A stretch of 64,000 nt of DNA from Microbacterium faecale. GTDB lineage: Bacteria; Actinomycetota; Actinomycetes; Actinomycetales; Microbacteriaceae. Below are positions 53,193-63,576 of this stretch, one piece after another (the stretch's first letter is position 1; each line of letters opens with the position of its first letter). The DNA lies in contig NZ_BMHO01000001.1 in the NCBI RefSeq assembly GCF_014640975.1, positions 1,126,166 through 1,190,165 of the forward strand. Direction: 5' to 3'. Under the pieces are notes generated by a model. The model ran no database searches. It had not been told where the DNA came from and worked only from the letters and a program-made list of their open reading frames with translations. The position numbers were made by a program, and so were the translations under genes.

Positions 53193-55298
53193 TTGAGCTC
53201 CACATTCAAACGAGGCGCGCGTCTGAGCGCCATCGGCGCCGCTGCAGCGCTCGCTGCGGGTGGCCTGATGGTCGCACCGGCGGCCGCCGAAGAAGCGGCC
53301 CCGGCTGCGAACCTGGACCAGATCGCCGCTCAGGCGTTCGGGATTCCCGGCGTCGTCGGCGTCACGACCGACAACCAGAGCATCTTCATCAAGGTGCTCG
53401 GCGAGTCGGGCGAGGGTGGCATTGCGCCCATGTCGGCGAGCAACGAGCAGAGCGTCAACGACCTCGCGAGCCAGTTCGGCAACGTCCAGGTCGTCGAAGG
53501 ACAGGCCTTCACGCCCGTCGCGACGAACGACGTGGTGGGTGGCGCGGGCTACATGACCACGGACGATGGGATGACCAGCGCGGGCGCCTGCTCGGTCGGC
53601 TTCTCGGCGTGGTCGCCGAACGGCGACCCGGCCATCATCACCGCCGGTCACTGCAACGGCACTGACGACGGCATGCCGAACCTCTTCACGTCGCAGCCGT
53701 CGCAGGAGCCCGCTGTCGGCGGCGAGGGTTACACCATCATGGCTGAGCTCGGCACCTGGGGCTACACCCAGTTCGGCGGCCCGGGCAACACCTCCGTTGA
53801 GAACCCCTACGACGTCCAGCCTGAAGAGCTCGAGAACGGCACCGACATCGCCGTCATCGACGACATCAACCCCGAGCTGAACCTGCTGCCGTCGGTCACC
53901 GACTGGACGACGGCAGGCGAGGACGACCTCGCCAAGTCGGCGACGTCGGTCACGGCCGTTGGCTCGGCCTCGATCGGCGATGAGATTCGCCGCTCGGGCC
54001 GCACGACCGGTTCGAAGGTCGGCGTCGTCAACGAAGAGGGCTACACCCTCGTCGGTGACCCGCAGATCGGCTACCACCCGGTCTACGGCTACAACGCAAC
54101 GTCCACCGGCGACTACGACCTCGCCGTTCCGGGTGACTCCGGCGGTTCGGTCGTCATCGGCAACACGGCCGTCGGCATCACGAGCGGCGCTGGCCAGAAC
54201 CCGGAGACGGGCTTCACCGACCTGTGGTTCGCTGACCTCCCCGACGCGATGGAGCAGCTGCACGCGAACGGTGGCGAGTACCAGGTCGCGCTTGACATCG
54301 CGGAGCCCGAGGTCACGAAGGCCTCCGCTCAGCAGGGCACGCAGTTCGAGGGCGCCGCGCCCGCGAACTCCGAGGTGACCATCGGTGGCGACATCGAGGC
54401 CACGGCCACGGCCGACGAGAACGGCAACTTCTCCTTCGCCGCCCCGAACGACACGGGCAGCTTCGACATCACGCTGCAGGCGAAGCAGGGCTACAACGTC
54501 TCGGAGACGGTCAACGCGACCGTCAAGACGACGAAGCTCCAGCTCGACGCGCCGGTCATCACCGGCCCGGAGAACGAGTCGAAGTCGACCGAGGCCGTCA
54601 CGGCCGTCACCGGCACGGGCCAGCCCGGCGCCGAGGTGACGCTGCAGGGCGACGCCGAGGGCACCGCGACGGTCGGCGACGACGGCACGTGGTCCGTCGA
54701 CGTTGAGCTCGGCTTCGGCGCCTACACGGTCGGCGCGACGCAGTCGCTCGCTGACTCGACCTCCGACGCGCGCTGGGTCTCCTTCCAGGTCGTTCCCGGT
54801 GCCCCGAGCATCGTGACGCCCGAGGACGGCGGCAGCTACGAAGAGGGAATGATCCCGGCCATCACCGGTGAGTCGCCCATCAACGGCGCCACGGTCTCCC
54901 TCGACATCGAGGGCCCCGAGGCCGCGCAGGCGACGATCGAGGCAGTCCGCGACGCGGGCGGTGCCGAGGTTGTCGGCGGCGTGTGGTCCGTCGAGCTCCA
55001 GGAGCAGCTCGCTCCCGGCACCTACACGATCGCTGCCACGCAGTCGGTTGACGGTGTGACGAGCGACGCGACCTCCGTGACCTTCGAGGTCGTTGCAGCC
55101 GGCTCCGGCGGCGGCGACGAGGGTGACCAGGGCGACGAAGGCGACCAGGGCGGCGAGGGCGACGAGGGCGATGACAACGACCTCGCTCCGACCGGCGCCG
55201 ACAGCGCCACGACGGTGCTCCCGCTTGCCGGTGGCGCCGCGGTGATCCTTCTCGCTGGTGCGACGCTCCTCGTGGTGCGCCGCGTGACCCGCGCATAA
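53193..55298 (+). CDS. Cell-wall-anchored trypsin-like serine protease (S1)
   Basis: The 701-residue product has a signal peptide (SAIGAAAALAAGGLMVAPAAAEE), a trypsin-like domain with His in IITAGHCNG, Asp in TDIAVIDD and Ser in PGDSGGSVV, then about three bacterial Ig-like modules. A Gly/Asp/Glu repeat leads to LAPTG and a membrane helix with VVRRVTRA. LAxTG is the signal of actinobacterial class E sortases. The start is TTG at 53193 after GGGGGAC; no in-frame ATG fits better. Confidence 0.88.
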   Translation: MSSTFKRGARLSAIGAAAALAAGGLMVAPAAAEEAAPAANLDQIAAQAFGIPGVVGVTTDNQSIFIKVLGESGEGGIAPMSASNEQSVNDLASQFGNVQVVEGQAFTPVATNDVVGGAGYMTTDDGMTSAGACSVGFSAWSPNGDPAIITAGHCNGTDDGMPNLFTSQPSQEPAVGGEGYTIMAELGTWGYTQFGGPGNTSVENPYDVQPEELENGTDIAVIDDINPELNLLPSVTDWTTAGEDDLAKSATSVTAVGSASIGDEIRRSGRTTGSKVGVVNEEGYTLVGDPQIGYHPVYGYNATSTGDYDLAVPGDSGGSVVIGNTAVGITSGAGQNPETGFTDLWFADLPDAMEQLHANGGEYQVALDIAEPEVTKASAQQGTQFEGAAPANSEVTIGGDIEATATADENGNFSFAAPNDTGSFDITLQAKQGYNVSETVNATVKTTKLQLDAPVITGPENESKSTEAVTAVTGTGQPGAEVTLQGDAEGTATVGDDGTWSVDVELGFGAYTVGATQSLADSTSDARWVSFQVVPGAPSIVTPEDGGSYEEGMIPAITGESPINGATVSLDIEGPEAAQATIEAVRDAGGAEVVGGVWSVELQEQLAPGTYTIAATQSVDGVTSDATSVTFEVVAAGSGGGDEGDQGDEGDQGGEGDEGDDNDLAPTGADSATTVLPLAGGAAVILLAGATLLVVRRVTRA

Positions 55299-55321
55299 GG
55301 CACACTGCCTGAATTACCCGT

Positions 55322-55355
55322 CGAGGCGGGGTGAGCGAATGCTCGCCCCGCCTCG
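55322..55355 (+). terminator. Terminator after the S1 protease gene
   Basis: A 15-bp stem (55322-55336 with 55341-55355, one G-U, GAAT loop) is followed by CGGCGTTTTGG. Confidence 0.8.
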
Positions 55356-55404
55356 CGGCGTTTTGGTGTGATGTTCGCCACTGATCGACAGGGTATGATC
55401 ACCA

Positions 55405-55485
55405 TGTCGCGACTGGCGTCCGAGGTGGGTCACCACCGGGAAGCGGCACACCGAACGGCATTCGACCGCGCGCCTGGGTCGAAGC
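55405..55485 (+). ncRNA. ZTP/ZMP riboswitch (pfl motif) upstream of glyA
   Basis: Two conserved blocks of the pfl motif are visible: GACTGGCG...CACCACCGGGAAGCG and, after a variable linker, CCGCGCGCCTGGGTCG. The motif senses ZTP/ZMP, a signal of 10-formyl-tetrahydrofolate shortage, and controls one-carbon genes, here glyA and folD. Boundaries are approximate. Confidence 0.85.
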
Positions 55486-55523
55486 GAACACCCCACGCCC
55501 GCTGAGTCCGTTCTGGAGCATTC

Positions 55524-56819
55524 ATGACTGATTCGCTGTTCAACGCCCCCCTGGCCGACGTCGACCCTGAGATCGCGGCGGTCCTGCAGCGCGAACTCGA
55601 TCGACAGCGCGGCTTCCTCGAGATGATCGCATCCGAGAACTTCGTTCCGCTGTCGGTCATGCAGTCGCAGGGATCCGTGCTGACGAACAAGTACGCGGAA
55701 GGCTACCCCGGGCGGCGCTATTACGGTGGTTGCGAAGAGGTCGACATCGCCGAGAACCTCGCCATCGAGCGCGCGAAGTCGCTGTTCGGATCCGCGTATG
55801 CGAACGTGCAGCCGCACTCCGGTGCGTCGGCGAACGCGGCCGTGCTGCACGCGATCGCGCGGCAGGGCGACACCGTGCTCGGCCTGTCGCTCGACCACGG
55901 CGGCCACCTCACGCACGGCATGAAGCTCAACTTCTCGGGCCGGCTCTACGACATCGTCGCGTACGGCGTCGACCCCGAGACGTCGCTCGTCGACATGGAC
56001 GAGGTGCGCCAGCTCGCGCGCGAGCACAAGCCGAAGGTCATCATCGCCGGCTGGTCGGCGTACCCACGCAAGCTCGACTTCGCCGCCTTCCGCGAGATCG
56101 CCGACGAGGTCGGCGCGTATCTGTGGGTCGACATGGCGCACTTCGCCGGCCTCGTGGCCGCCGGCGTCCACCCGAACCCCGTGCCCCACGCGCACGTCGT
56201 CTCATCGACGGTGCACAAGACGATCGGCGGCCCGCGCTCGGGCTTCATCCTCACCAACGACGCCGACATCGCGAAGAAGATCAACTCCGCAGTCTTCCCC
56301 GGCCAGCAGGGTGGACCGCTGATGCACGTTATCGCCGCGAAGGCCACGGCGTTCAAGCTCGCGGCGACCGATGCGTTCGTCGACCGTCAGAAGCGCACCG
56401 TGCGCGGCGCGCAGATCCTCGCAGAACGCCTCACGCAGCCCGACGTCGCCGAGGCCGGCATCACGCTGCGCTCGAACGGCACCGACGTGCACCTGGTGCT
56501 CGTCGATCTGCGCGGTGCATCGATCGACGGCAAGCAGGCCGAGGATCTCCTGCACGAGATCCGCATCACGGTCAACCGCAACTCGGTGCCGAACGACCCG
56601 CGGCCGCCGATGGTGACCTCCGGGCTCCGCATCGGCACGCCCGCGCTCGCGACGCGCGGCTTCGGCGATGAGGAGTTCACCGAGGTGGCCGACATCATCG
56701 CCCGCGCGCTCCTGCCGAACCCCGACGTCGCGGCGCTGCGTGCGCGCGTGACGGCCCTCGCTGACGCCCACCCCCTCTACGACGGGGTCGAGAGCGCTGG
56801 CCAGGGCTACGCGGGCTGA
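55524..56819 (+). CDS. glyA: Serine hydroxymethyltransferase
   Basis: The enzyme converts serine and tetrahydrofolate to glycine and 5,10-methylene-THF. The 431-residue product shows [29 protein letters not shown] and the PLP lysine in [19 protein letters not shown]. The length is normal. It is followed by folD (31-bp gap) and preceded by the ZTP riboswitch. Confidence 0.97.
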   Translation: MTDSLFNAPLADVDPEIAAVLQRELDRQRGFLEMIASENFVPLSVMQSQGSVLTNKYAEGYPGRRYYGGCEEVDIAENLAIERAKSLFGSAYANVQPHSGASANAAVLHAIARQGDTVLGLSLDHGGHLTHGMKLNFSGRLYDIVAYGVDPETSLVDMDEVRQLAREHKPKVIIAGWSAYPRKLDFAAFREIADEVGAYLWVDMAHFAGLVAAGVHPNPVPHAHVVSSTVHKTIGGPRSGFILTNDADIAKKINSAVFPGQQGGPLMHVIAAKATAFKLAATDAFVDRQKRTVRGAQILAERLTQPDVAEAGITLRSNGTDVHLVLVDLRGASIDGKQAEDLLHEIRITVNRNSVPNDPRPPMVTSGLRIGTPALATRGFGDEEFTEVADIIARALLPNPDVAALRARVTALADAHPLYDGVESAGQGYAG

Positions 56820-56850
56820 CCCCGACGCTTTCGATGATGAAGGAGCACAC

Positions 56851-57732
56851 ATGACCGCACAGGTCCTCGACGGCAAGGCCGCGTCCGCGGCAATTAAGAG
56901 CGAGCTCGCCGAGCGAATCGCCTCGCTCAAGGAGCGCGGCGTGACGCCGGGTATCGCGACCGTTCTGGTCGGGGCGGATCCAGCTTCGCAGCTGTACGTC
57001 GGAATGAAGCACAAGCAGTCCGTTGCGATCGGGATGAACTCGATCCAGCGGGAGCTGCCGGCCGACGCGACGCAGGAAGACGTCGAGGCGCTCCTCGACG
57101 AGCTGAACGCGGATCCGACGTGTCACGGCTACATCGTGCAGCTGCCGTTGCCGAAGCACATCGACACCGACCGCGTGCTCGAGCGGATCGACCCGGCCAA
57201 GGACGCGGACGGCCTGCACCCGACGAACCTCGGACGGCTCGTGCTCAACGTCAACAGCGAGATCACGACACCGTTGCCGTGCACGCCGCGCGGCGTCATC
57301 GAGCTGCTCGTGCGCAACGGCTACGACCTCAACGGCAAGCACGTCGTGGTCGTCGGCCGCGGCGTGACGATCGGACGTTCGGTGGGGCTGCTGCTGACCC
57401 GGCGCGAGTACAACGCCACGGTCACCCTGACGCACACCGGCACGGTCGACATGTCGGCGCACCTGCGCGAAGCCGACGTCATCGTCGCCTCGGCAGGCGT
57501 GAAGCACCTCGTCACGGCAGCCGATGTGAAACCGGGCGCTGCGGTGCTCGACGTCGGCGTGACGCGCGAGGAGGACCCGGAGACCGGCAAGCCGAAGATC
57601 TACGGCGACGTGCACCCGGACGTGGGGGAGGTTGCGGGTTACCTCTCGCCGAACCCGGGCGGCGTCGGCCCGATGACGGTCGCACTGCTGATGACCAACG
57701 TCGTGGAAGCTGCCGAGCGCTCGCTCGCCTGA
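56851..57732 (+). CDS. folD: Methylenetetrahydrofolate dehydrogenase/cyclohydrolase
   Basis: The 293-residue bifunctional enzyme makes 10-formyl-THF from 5,10-methylene-THF. Visible motifs are [14 protein letters not shown] (active-site Lys), [14 protein letters not shown] (NADP binding) and [14 protein letters not shown]. The gene follows glyA, so serine carbon flows to formyl-THF in one transcript controlled by the riboswitch. Stop at 57732, then terminator. Confidence 0.97.
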   Translation: MTAQVLDGKAASAAIKSELAERIASLKERGVTPGIATVLVGADPASQLYVGMKHKQSVAIGMNSIQRELPADATQEDVEALLDELNADPTCHGYIVQLPLPKHIDTDRVLERIDPAKDADGLHPTNLGRLVLNVNSEITTPLPCTPRGVIELLVRNGYDLNGKHVVVVGRGVTIGRSVGLLLTRREYNATVTLTHTGTVDMSAHLREADVIVASAGVKHLVTAADVKPGAAVLDVGVTREEDPETGKPKIYGDVHPDVGEVAGYLSPNPGGVGPMTVALLMTNVVEAAERSLA

Positions 57733-57742
57733 CGGTAGGTGA

Positions 57743-57784
57743 CTGCGCCCCGTCTCCGTCAGTGATGATGGAGACGGGGCGCAG
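57743..57784. terminator. Bidirectional terminator between folD and the RamB-like gene
   Basis: A perfect 15-bp stem CTGCGCCCCGTCTCC (57743-57757) with 57770-57784 and a 12-nt loop lies between convergent genes. Confidence 0.8.
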
Positions 57785-57789
57785 CGCGT

Positions 57790-59253
57790 TCAGTCGTTGT
57801 GGCGTTCGAGGAAGTCGAACACGTCGCGTTCGCTCACACCGGGGAAGTTCCCGCGGGGGAGCGGGCTGAAGATATGGGTGTGCACGCGAGCGCTCGGCCA
57901 GGCCTTCTGAGACCACCGTGCCGACACGTCGGGGGAAGGCTTGCGGCAGCACGACTCATCGGGGCAGTTCGACGCCTCACGCTTGGTCGTCTCACGTCCG
58001 CGCCAGAAGCGCGCGTCGTCGAACGGGACGCCGACCGTGATCGAGTACTCGCCGTGGTCGCGCGTACCGGTCTGGGTGGCGCACCAGAACGTCCCGCCCG
58101 GAGTGTCGGTGTACTGGTAGTGCTCGGTCGTGCGGTTCTGGCGTTCGAACGCGCGGCGTGCCGAGAAGTTCCGACAGAGGATCTGCCCCTCGACCGCGCC
58201 CGTGACGTCCTCCGGCACCGGGAGTCCGTCGTTGACGTACACGCGCTCGATCTGCCCCTCGCTCCCCGCGCGCAGGAAGTGCAGCCGCATGTCGAGGTGC
58301 TGCGTCATGAGGTTCGTCATGCGCATGCTGGCCGCCTCGTGCGTCACCCCGAAGGCGTCGCGGAAGTCCTCGACCGCGAGGTTGCGATCCTTCTTCGCCT
58401 GCTTCAGGAAGTCGACGCCCGCGGTCTCCGGGATGAGGCAACATGCGGCGTAGTAGTTGATCTCGAGACGCTGCGCGAGGAAGTCGGCGTACGAGGTCGG
58501 CGGCTTGTGACCGAGCAGCCGATGCGCCATGGCCTGCAGGGCCATCGAGCGCAGGCCGTGACCGCCCGGAATCGAGGCCGGCGGCAGGTAGATGCGCCCG
58601 TTCGCGAGATCCGTGATCGAACGCGTCGATGCCGGCAGGTCGTTGACGTAGATGAGCTCGAATCCGAGCCGCTCGGCCATGAGGCTCACGGTGCGGTGGG
58701 TCAGGGCGCCGCGCTTGTGACCCGCGGCGGCGAGCTGCTCCTCGGCGAGCGTCTCGATCTCGGGCAGGTAGTTGTTGCGGTCGCGCATGCGCAGCCGGAG
58801 CTCGGTGTTCGCGCGACGGGCCTCCTCCGGCGTGGCGTTGGCCTCCCGGTCGCGACGTTGCAGTTCCTGGTGCAGCCCGAGGACCGTCTCGAGGGCCTCG
58901 TCCGTGACGCCCTTCGTGACCTTCAGCGGCGGGATCCCGAGCTGCAGGAACGAGTACGTCTGCTGGGCGTGCTCGAGCGCGATCTCGAGCGCCGCGCGGC
59001 GGTTCGGCGGCTCGGACGAGATGAGGTCGCCGACCGAGACATCGGTTGCTTCCGCGATCGACTGCAGGAGCGTCAGCTTCGGCTCGCGCTTGCCGTTCTC
59101 GATGAGGCTGAGCTGGCTTCCCGCCACGCCGACGAGCGCGCCCAGCTCGTCAAGGGTGAGGTCCTTCGCGACGCGATGGTGGCGGATCCGGTGCCCGAGC
59201 GTCTTGAGCTCGATACGGGGGTTCGGGGTCGTCGAGGGGGCTGCAGGGCTCAT
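57790..59253 (-). CDS. RamB/ScfR-type XRE regulator
   Basis: The 487-residue product has an N-terminal XRE helix-turn-helix (LGHRIRHHRVAKDLTLDELG, then VGVAGSQLSLIENGKREPK), an IrrE-like middle (LQAMAHRLLGHKPPTSYADF) and a C-terminal short-chain acyl-CoA-type domain. Related RamB controls acetate and glyoxylate genes in corynebacteria. It is divergent from pckG with a 128-bp gap and may regulate it. The stop is close to the folD terminator. Confidence 0.88.
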   Translation of the reverse strand: MSPAAPSTTPNPRIELKTLGHRIRHHRVAKDLTLDELGALVGVAGSQLSLIENGKREPKLTLLQSIAEATDVSVGDLISSEPPNRRAALEIALEHAQQTYSFLQLGIPPLKVTKGVTDEALETVLGLHQELQRRDREANATPEEARRANTELRLRMRDRNNYLPEIETLAEEQLAAAGHKRGALTHRTVSLMAERLGFELIYVNDLPASTRSITDLANGRIYLPPASIPGGHGLRSMALQAMAHRLLGHKPPTSYADFLAQRLEINYYAACCLIPETAGVDFLKQAKKDRNLAVEDFRDAFGVTHEAASMRMTNLMTQHLDMRLHFLRAGSEGQIERVYVNDGLPVPEDVTGAVEGQILCRNFSARRAFERQNRTTEHYQYTDTPGGTFWCATQTGTRDHGEYSITVGVPFDDARFWRGRETTKREASNCPDESCCRKPSPDVSARWSQKAWPSARVHTHIFSPLPRGNFPGVSERDVFDFLERHND

Positions 59254-59381
59254 TCCTTGATTGTATCGAAAGAATGCAGGAAATTATGATCCGAAATGGT
59301 GCCAAGGATCCCCATCCATGACCGATTCTTGAGGAGAGGACGAACTCGAGTCGTCCTCTCGACGACGATAAGGAGCGCTCG

Positions 59382-61235
59382 ATGGCCATTGCGGAACCGA
59401 TCACCTTCGCCCGTAACTCGCGCCTGTCCGAGTACGGAACGCGTCCCGAGTATGACTCGCGCGCGTTCGAGGAGCTCCTTTCCTGGGTGAAGAGCGTTGC
59501 CGCACTGACCAAGCCCGAGCGGATCCACTGGGTTGACGGAACCGCTGAGGAGCGCCAAGCTCTGCTCGACGCGATGGTCGACCAGGGCATGCTGATCAAG
59601 CTGAACCCGAAGCTGCGTCCCGGCAGCTACCTCGCCCGCAGTGACGCGGGAGACGTCGCGCGCCTCGAATCGCGCACCTTCATCGCCTCGGAGCGCGAGG
59701 AGGACGCGGGGCCGACGAACAACTGGACCGAACCGTCCGTGATGCGCGCAACGCTCACGGAGCTGTTCGACGGATCCATGCGCGGACGCACGATGTTCGT
59801 GGTGCCGTTCTCCATGGGCAAGGTCGGCGGCCCGATCTCGCAGCTCGGCGTGCAGATCACCGACAGCCCCTACGCGGTCGCGTCGATCGGCGTGATGACG
59901 CGCGTCGGATCCGCGGTGACGGAGCTCATCGCCGAGGGCAGCCCCTGGGTGCGCACGGTCCACTCGGTCGGCGCGCCGCTCGAATCCGGCGACCGCGACG
60001 TCGCATGGCCCTCGAACGATGAGAAGTACATCGTGCACTTCCCGGACACCCTCGAGGTCTTCAGCTACGGATCCGGCTACGGCGGCAACGCGATCCTCGC
60101 GAAGAAGTGCTACGCCCTGCGAATCGCATCGGTGCTCGGTCGCGACCAGGGGTGGCTCGCGGAGCACATGCTCCTCATCCGCGTCGTCTCGCCCGAGGGG
60201 CGCAAGTACCACGTCGCCGCGGCGTTCCCGTCCGCGTGCGGCAAGACGAACCTCGCGATGCTGCGCCCGACGATTCCTGGCTGGAAGGTCGAGACGCTCG
60301 GGGATGACATCGCGTGGATCCGCCCGGGTGAGGACGGCCGCCTCTACGCCATCAACCCCGAGGCCGGCTTCTTCGGCGTTGCGCCCGGCACAGGCGAGTC
60401 GACGAACGTGACGGCCGTCGAGGCGCTGCGCGAGAACGTCATCTTCACGAACGTCGCGCTGACCGACGACGGCGATGTGTGGTGGGAGGGGCTCACCGAC
60501 GACGCCCCGGAGCATCTGATCGACTGGCAGGGCAACGACTGGACGCCCGCGGCCGACCGCCCCGCCGCGCACCCGAACTCGCGCTTCACGGTCTCGGCCG
60601 CGCAGGCGCCATCGATCTCCGACGACTGGGAAGAGGCGGTCCCGCTCGACGCGATCCTTTTCGGCGGACGCCGCGCGAGCAACGTGCCGCTCGTCACGGA
60701 GGCGTTCGACTGGAACCACGGCGTGTTCATGGGATCCACGATCTCGTCCGAGCGCACGGCGGCCGCCGAGGGGACGGTTGGCGAGTTGCGCCGCGATCCC
60801 TTCGCCATGATGCCGTTCTGCGGCTACAACATGGCCGACTACTTCGGACACTGGGTCGAGATGGCGAGCCTCGCCGAGAAGCTGCCGAACGTGTACCAGG
60901 TCAACTGGTTCCGCAAGGGTGACGACGGCCGGTTCCTCTGGCCTGGGTTCGCGGAGAACTCGCGTGTCATCGAGTGGATCATCCGCCGCATCGAGGGATC
61001 CGCGGACGCCGTCGACACGCCGATCGGCCGCGTGCCAGCGGAGCTCAACACCGAGGGCCTCGACCTCCCGGACGCCGACCTCTCGGCCCTGTTCGAGATC
61101 GATCCCGACGGCTGGCTTGCTGAGGCCGACCTGACGTCGGAATTCTTCGACACATTCGGCGACCGTGTGCCGGAGGAGCTGCGTAGCCAGCTCGCCGGCC
61201 TGCGAGATCGTCTCCAGACCGCGAAGAGGGGCTGA
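59382..61235 (+). CDS. pckG: Phosphoenolpyruvate carboxykinase (GTP)
   Basis: The enzyme converts oxaloacetate and GTP to PEP, CO2 and GDP in gluconeogenesis. The 617-residue product has the kinase motif [47 protein letters not shown] and [13 protein letters not shown]. Length is normal. The start is ATG at 59382 after AAGGAG. Seven GGATCC sequences occur in this gene alone. Confidence 0.97.
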   Translation: MAIAEPITFARNSRLSEYGTRPEYDSRAFEELLSWVKSVAALTKPERIHWVDGTAEERQALLDAMVDQGMLIKLNPKLRPGSYLARSDAGDVARLESRTFIASEREEDAGPTNNWTEPSVMRATLTELFDGSMRGRTMFVVPFSMGKVGGPISQLGVQITDSPYAVASIGVMTRVGSAVTELIAEGSPWVRTVHSVGAPLESGDRDVAWPSNDEKYIVHFPDTLEVFSYGSGYGGNAILAKKCYALRIASVLGRDQGWLAEHMLLIRVVSPEGRKYHVAAAFPSACGKTNLAMLRPTIPGWKVETLGDDIAWIRPGEDGRLYAINPEAGFFGVAPGTGESTNVTAVEALRENVIFTNVALTDDGDVWWEGLTDDAPEHLIDWQGNDWTPAADRPAAHPNSRFTVSAAQAPSISDDWEEAVPLDAILFGGRRASNVPLVTEAFDWNHGVFMGSTISSERTAAAEGTVGELRRDPFAMMPFCGYNMADYFGHWVEMASLAEKLPNVYQVNWFRKGDDGRFLWPGFAENSRVIEWIIRRIEGSADAVDTPIGRVPAELNTEGLDLPDADLSALFEIDPDGWLAEADLTSEFFDTFGDRVPEELRSQLAGLRDRLQTAKRG

Positions 61236-61296
61236 CCGCACTCGGCACCCTTCGCTCGCGGGGATCTCCTCGGACCGCACGCCGAGCCCCGCATCA

Positions 61297-61334
61297 GCGG
61301 CCCGTTCCCCCTCCCGATCCGGGGAACGGGCCGC
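61297..61334 (+). terminator. Terminator after pckG
   Basis: A perfect 14-bp stem GCGGCCCGTTCCCC (61297-61310) with 61321-61334 and a 10-nt loop lies about 60 bp after the stop. Confidence 0.75.
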
Positions 61335-61359
61335 CTCACGCTTCCCCCCCCCGCTCTAT

Positions 61360-61408
61360 ATGACGCAAATGGCTCGAAAACATGCCTTTTTCGAGCCACT
61401 TGCGTCAT
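61360..61408. repeat. Solo palindrome of family 1
   Basis: The arms ATGACGCAAATGGCTCGAAA... (61360-61380) and 61388-61408 match at 20 of 21 positions around a 7-nt centre. The outer ATGACGCAAATG is shared with palindromes B and C (ATGAC-CAAATG). It lies between pckG and the ABC transporter gene with no DUF559 gene near. Confidence 0.85.
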
Positions 61409-61425
61409 GTCAGGCGCGGGGAGTA

Positions 61426-63363
61426 CTACGCCAGCAGCTGGTGGCGGGCGAGGTCCCGGTAGAGCGGGGTCGACTCGATCAGCTCGTCGTGCGTGCCCTG
61501 GCCGACGACGGCGCCCTCGTCGATCACGACGATCTTGTCGCTGTCGACGACCGTCGAGAGACGGTGGGCGATGAGGATGAGCGTGCGGCCCTCGGCGACG
61601 GCGTCGATCGCCTCGCGCATGCGGCGCTCGTTGAGGCCGTCGAGCGACGAGGTCGACTCGTCCAGCAGCAGCACCGGCGGAGCCGACAGCAGGGCGCGGG
61701 CGATCGCGAGGCGCTGGCGCTCGCCGCCGGAGAGCATCACGCCGTCCTCGCCGACCGGCGTATCGATACCGCGTTCGTCGCGGTCGACCACATGGCCGAG
61801 ATTCACAGCCCGCAGTGCACGGTCGCACGCCTCGTCTGTGGCGGCGGGGGAGGCGAGGCGCAGGTTGTCGGCGAGAGACCCGGCGAGTGTCGGCGCATCC
61901 TGCTCGACGTAGCCGAAGCGGGCCCGCAGTGCTTCGCGCGGCAGGTCGCGCACATCGTGGCCGTCGACGCGGATCGCGCCGCCCGTCACGTCGTAGAAGC
62001 GCTCGATGAGCGAGAGGATCGTCGACTTGCCGGCGCCGGACGGGCCGACGAGAGCCACACGGGATCCGCGCGGCACGTCGAAGCTGACTCCCCGCAGGAC
62101 CTCGCCATCGGCCGGGGCGACGATCTCCTGCTGCAGGTGGGCGTCGCCGGCGCTCGTTCCGATCTCCGTCGCGGCCTGACGTCGCGCTTCGACGACGTCG
62201 CGTGGGTAGCGGAAGCGCACGTCTTCGAACGCGACGGCGACGTCCGCGGCTGCATTCTCGCAGGAGGGCGGCAGATCCTGCACGGATCGGGCGGATTCCG
62301 ACGCTTCGGGACGCGACTCGGTAGACGATGCCGTCGTTGTGCTCGCCGCGTCGTCGGTATCCTCCTCGGGCAGGTCGAGCACCTCCTGGATCCGCCCCAG
62401 CGCGCCGAGCGCCTGGCCGACGCTCGTGATCGCGCCGAACGCCGACGCGAGCGGCATGATCATGAGGAACAGGAACATCGCGAACGTCACGAGCGAGGCG
62501 ACCGAGACGGCTCCGGTCGCGACACGGAGGCCGCCCACACCGAGCACGACGAGCAGCGAGACGTTCATCGCCAGGCCGGCGACGGGCACGACGAACGCCG
62601 ACGCGCGCGCGACGTCGAGACCGGCGCGGTAGGCGCGCTGAGCGGATCCGCTGACCGCGTCGAGCTCGCGACGCGTCGCGCCGGCCGCGCGGATCGTGCG
62701 GATCGACCCGATGGCACGCTCGATTCCGTTCGACAGGTCGCCGACGCGCTCCTGCTGTCGCTCGGTGGCCGAGCGGATCCGACCCGACAGCGCGACGACG
62801 GAGATGACGGCGACGAGGAGCACGCCGACGATCGTCGCCAGCAGGATCGGGTCGATGATGAGCATCGCCACGAGCGCGCCGATGAAGATCAGCGCGTTGC
62901 CGACACTGTCGGCGAGTCCCTGCGTGAGAACGGCGTAGAGGAGGGTCGTGTCGGTTCCGACGCGGCTGACGAGGTCGCCCGTTCGGCGCGCATCGAACTC
63001 GCTGATGGGCAGGTGCAGGATCCGGCGGATCAACTGCCGACGGCTCGAGAGGACGACCGCGGTGCCCGCCTTCTGCAGCAAGTAGTGCTGGTAGGCGCTC
63101 ACGCCCGACTCCACGACGACGAACGCCACGAGCCCGTACAGCAGCCATCCGAGCGGCTCCTGCGTTTCGACGTGGCGGATGACCTCACCGATCATCACCG
63201 GCTGCACGAGTGTGAACACCGCCGCGATGACCGACAGGATCGCGACCACGACGATCGCTCTCCGCTGCTCGAGGATGTACGGCACGAGCTGCCGGAAGGA
63301 GGCCCGCGGCCCGTCCCCCTTCTTCGGGCGGGAGAACGGGGATCGCCGGCGCGTTTCAGCCAT
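61426..63363 (-). CDS. ABC exporter (fused permease and ATPase, MsbA/LmrA type)
   Basis: The 645-residue product has six membrane segments in its N-terminal half and a C-terminal ATPase with Walker A GPSGAGKST, signature LSGGERQRLAIA, Walker B VLLLDESTSSLD and the H-loop AHRLS. A Ser/Glu/Thr-rich linker of about 60 residues separates the two. It would form a dimeric lipid or drug exporter. ATG at 63363 is 8 bp after the stop of the HTH gene, which is likely co-transcribed. Confidence 0.92.
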   Translation of the reverse strand: MAETRRRSPFSRPKKGDGPRASFRQLVPYILEQRRAIVVVAILSVIAAVFTLVQPVMIGEVIRHVETQEPLGWLLYGLVAFVVVESGVSAYQHYLLQKAGTAVVLSSRRQLIRRILHLPISEFDARRTGDLVSRVGTDTTLLYAVLTQGLADSVGNALIFIGALVAMLIIDPILLATIVGVLLVAVISVVALSGRIRSATERQQERVGDLSNGIERAIGSIRTIRAAGATRRELDAVSGSAQRAYRAGLDVARASAFVVPVAGLAMNVSLLVVLGVGGLRVATGAVSVASLVTFAMFLFLMIMPLASAFGAITSVGQALGALGRIQEVLDLPEEDTDDAASTTTASSTESRPEASESARSVQDLPPSCENAAADVAVAFEDVRFRYPRDVVEARRQAATEIGTSAGDAHLQQEIVAPADGEVLRGVSFDVPRGSRVALVGPSGAGKSTILSLIERFYDVTGGAIRVDGHDVRDLPREALRARFGYVEQDAPTLAGSLADNLRLASPAATDEACDRALRAVNLGHVVDRDERGIDTPVGEDGVMLSGGERQRLAIARALLSAPPVLLLDESTSSLDGLNERRMREAIDAVAEGRTLILIAHRLSTVVDSDKIVVIDEGAVVGQGTHDELIESTPLYRDLARHQLLA

Positions 63364-63371
63364 GGGCGGCG

Positions 63372-63575
63372 TCACTTCTTTCCGTACTTCTTGTGTGCGG
63401 CCTGCTTCGTGATTCCGAGGGCGTGCGCGATCGCCTCCCAGGAGTACCCGCCCGCGCGAGCGCGGCGGACGAGGGCTTCCTCTTCGCGGTTCAGCGCACG
63501 CCGCGCCTCGGCGACCTGCGCGAGCGCGGCAAGGGGCTCTCTCGGGGCACCACCCGAAATGGTCCTGACGGCCAT
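63372..63575 (-). CDS. Small helix-turn-helix protein
   Basis: The 67-residue product holds a single helix-turn-helix at its C-terminus (GGYSWEAIAHALGITKQAAH, then KKYGKK), after an alpha-helical start. Such small proteins commonly precede actinobacterial ABC genes. It may bind the palindrome that overlaps its own promoter. The message appears leaderless (see the promoter entry). Confidence 0.75.
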   Translation of the reverse strand: MAVRTISGGAPREPLAALAQVAEARRALNREEEALVRRARAGGYSWEAIAHALGITKQAAHKKYGKK

Positions 63576-63576
63576 G

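Noticed and set aside
59250..61280. 676-residue open frame opposite pckG
   Set aside because: It is a shadow of a well-supported gene with no recognisable domain.
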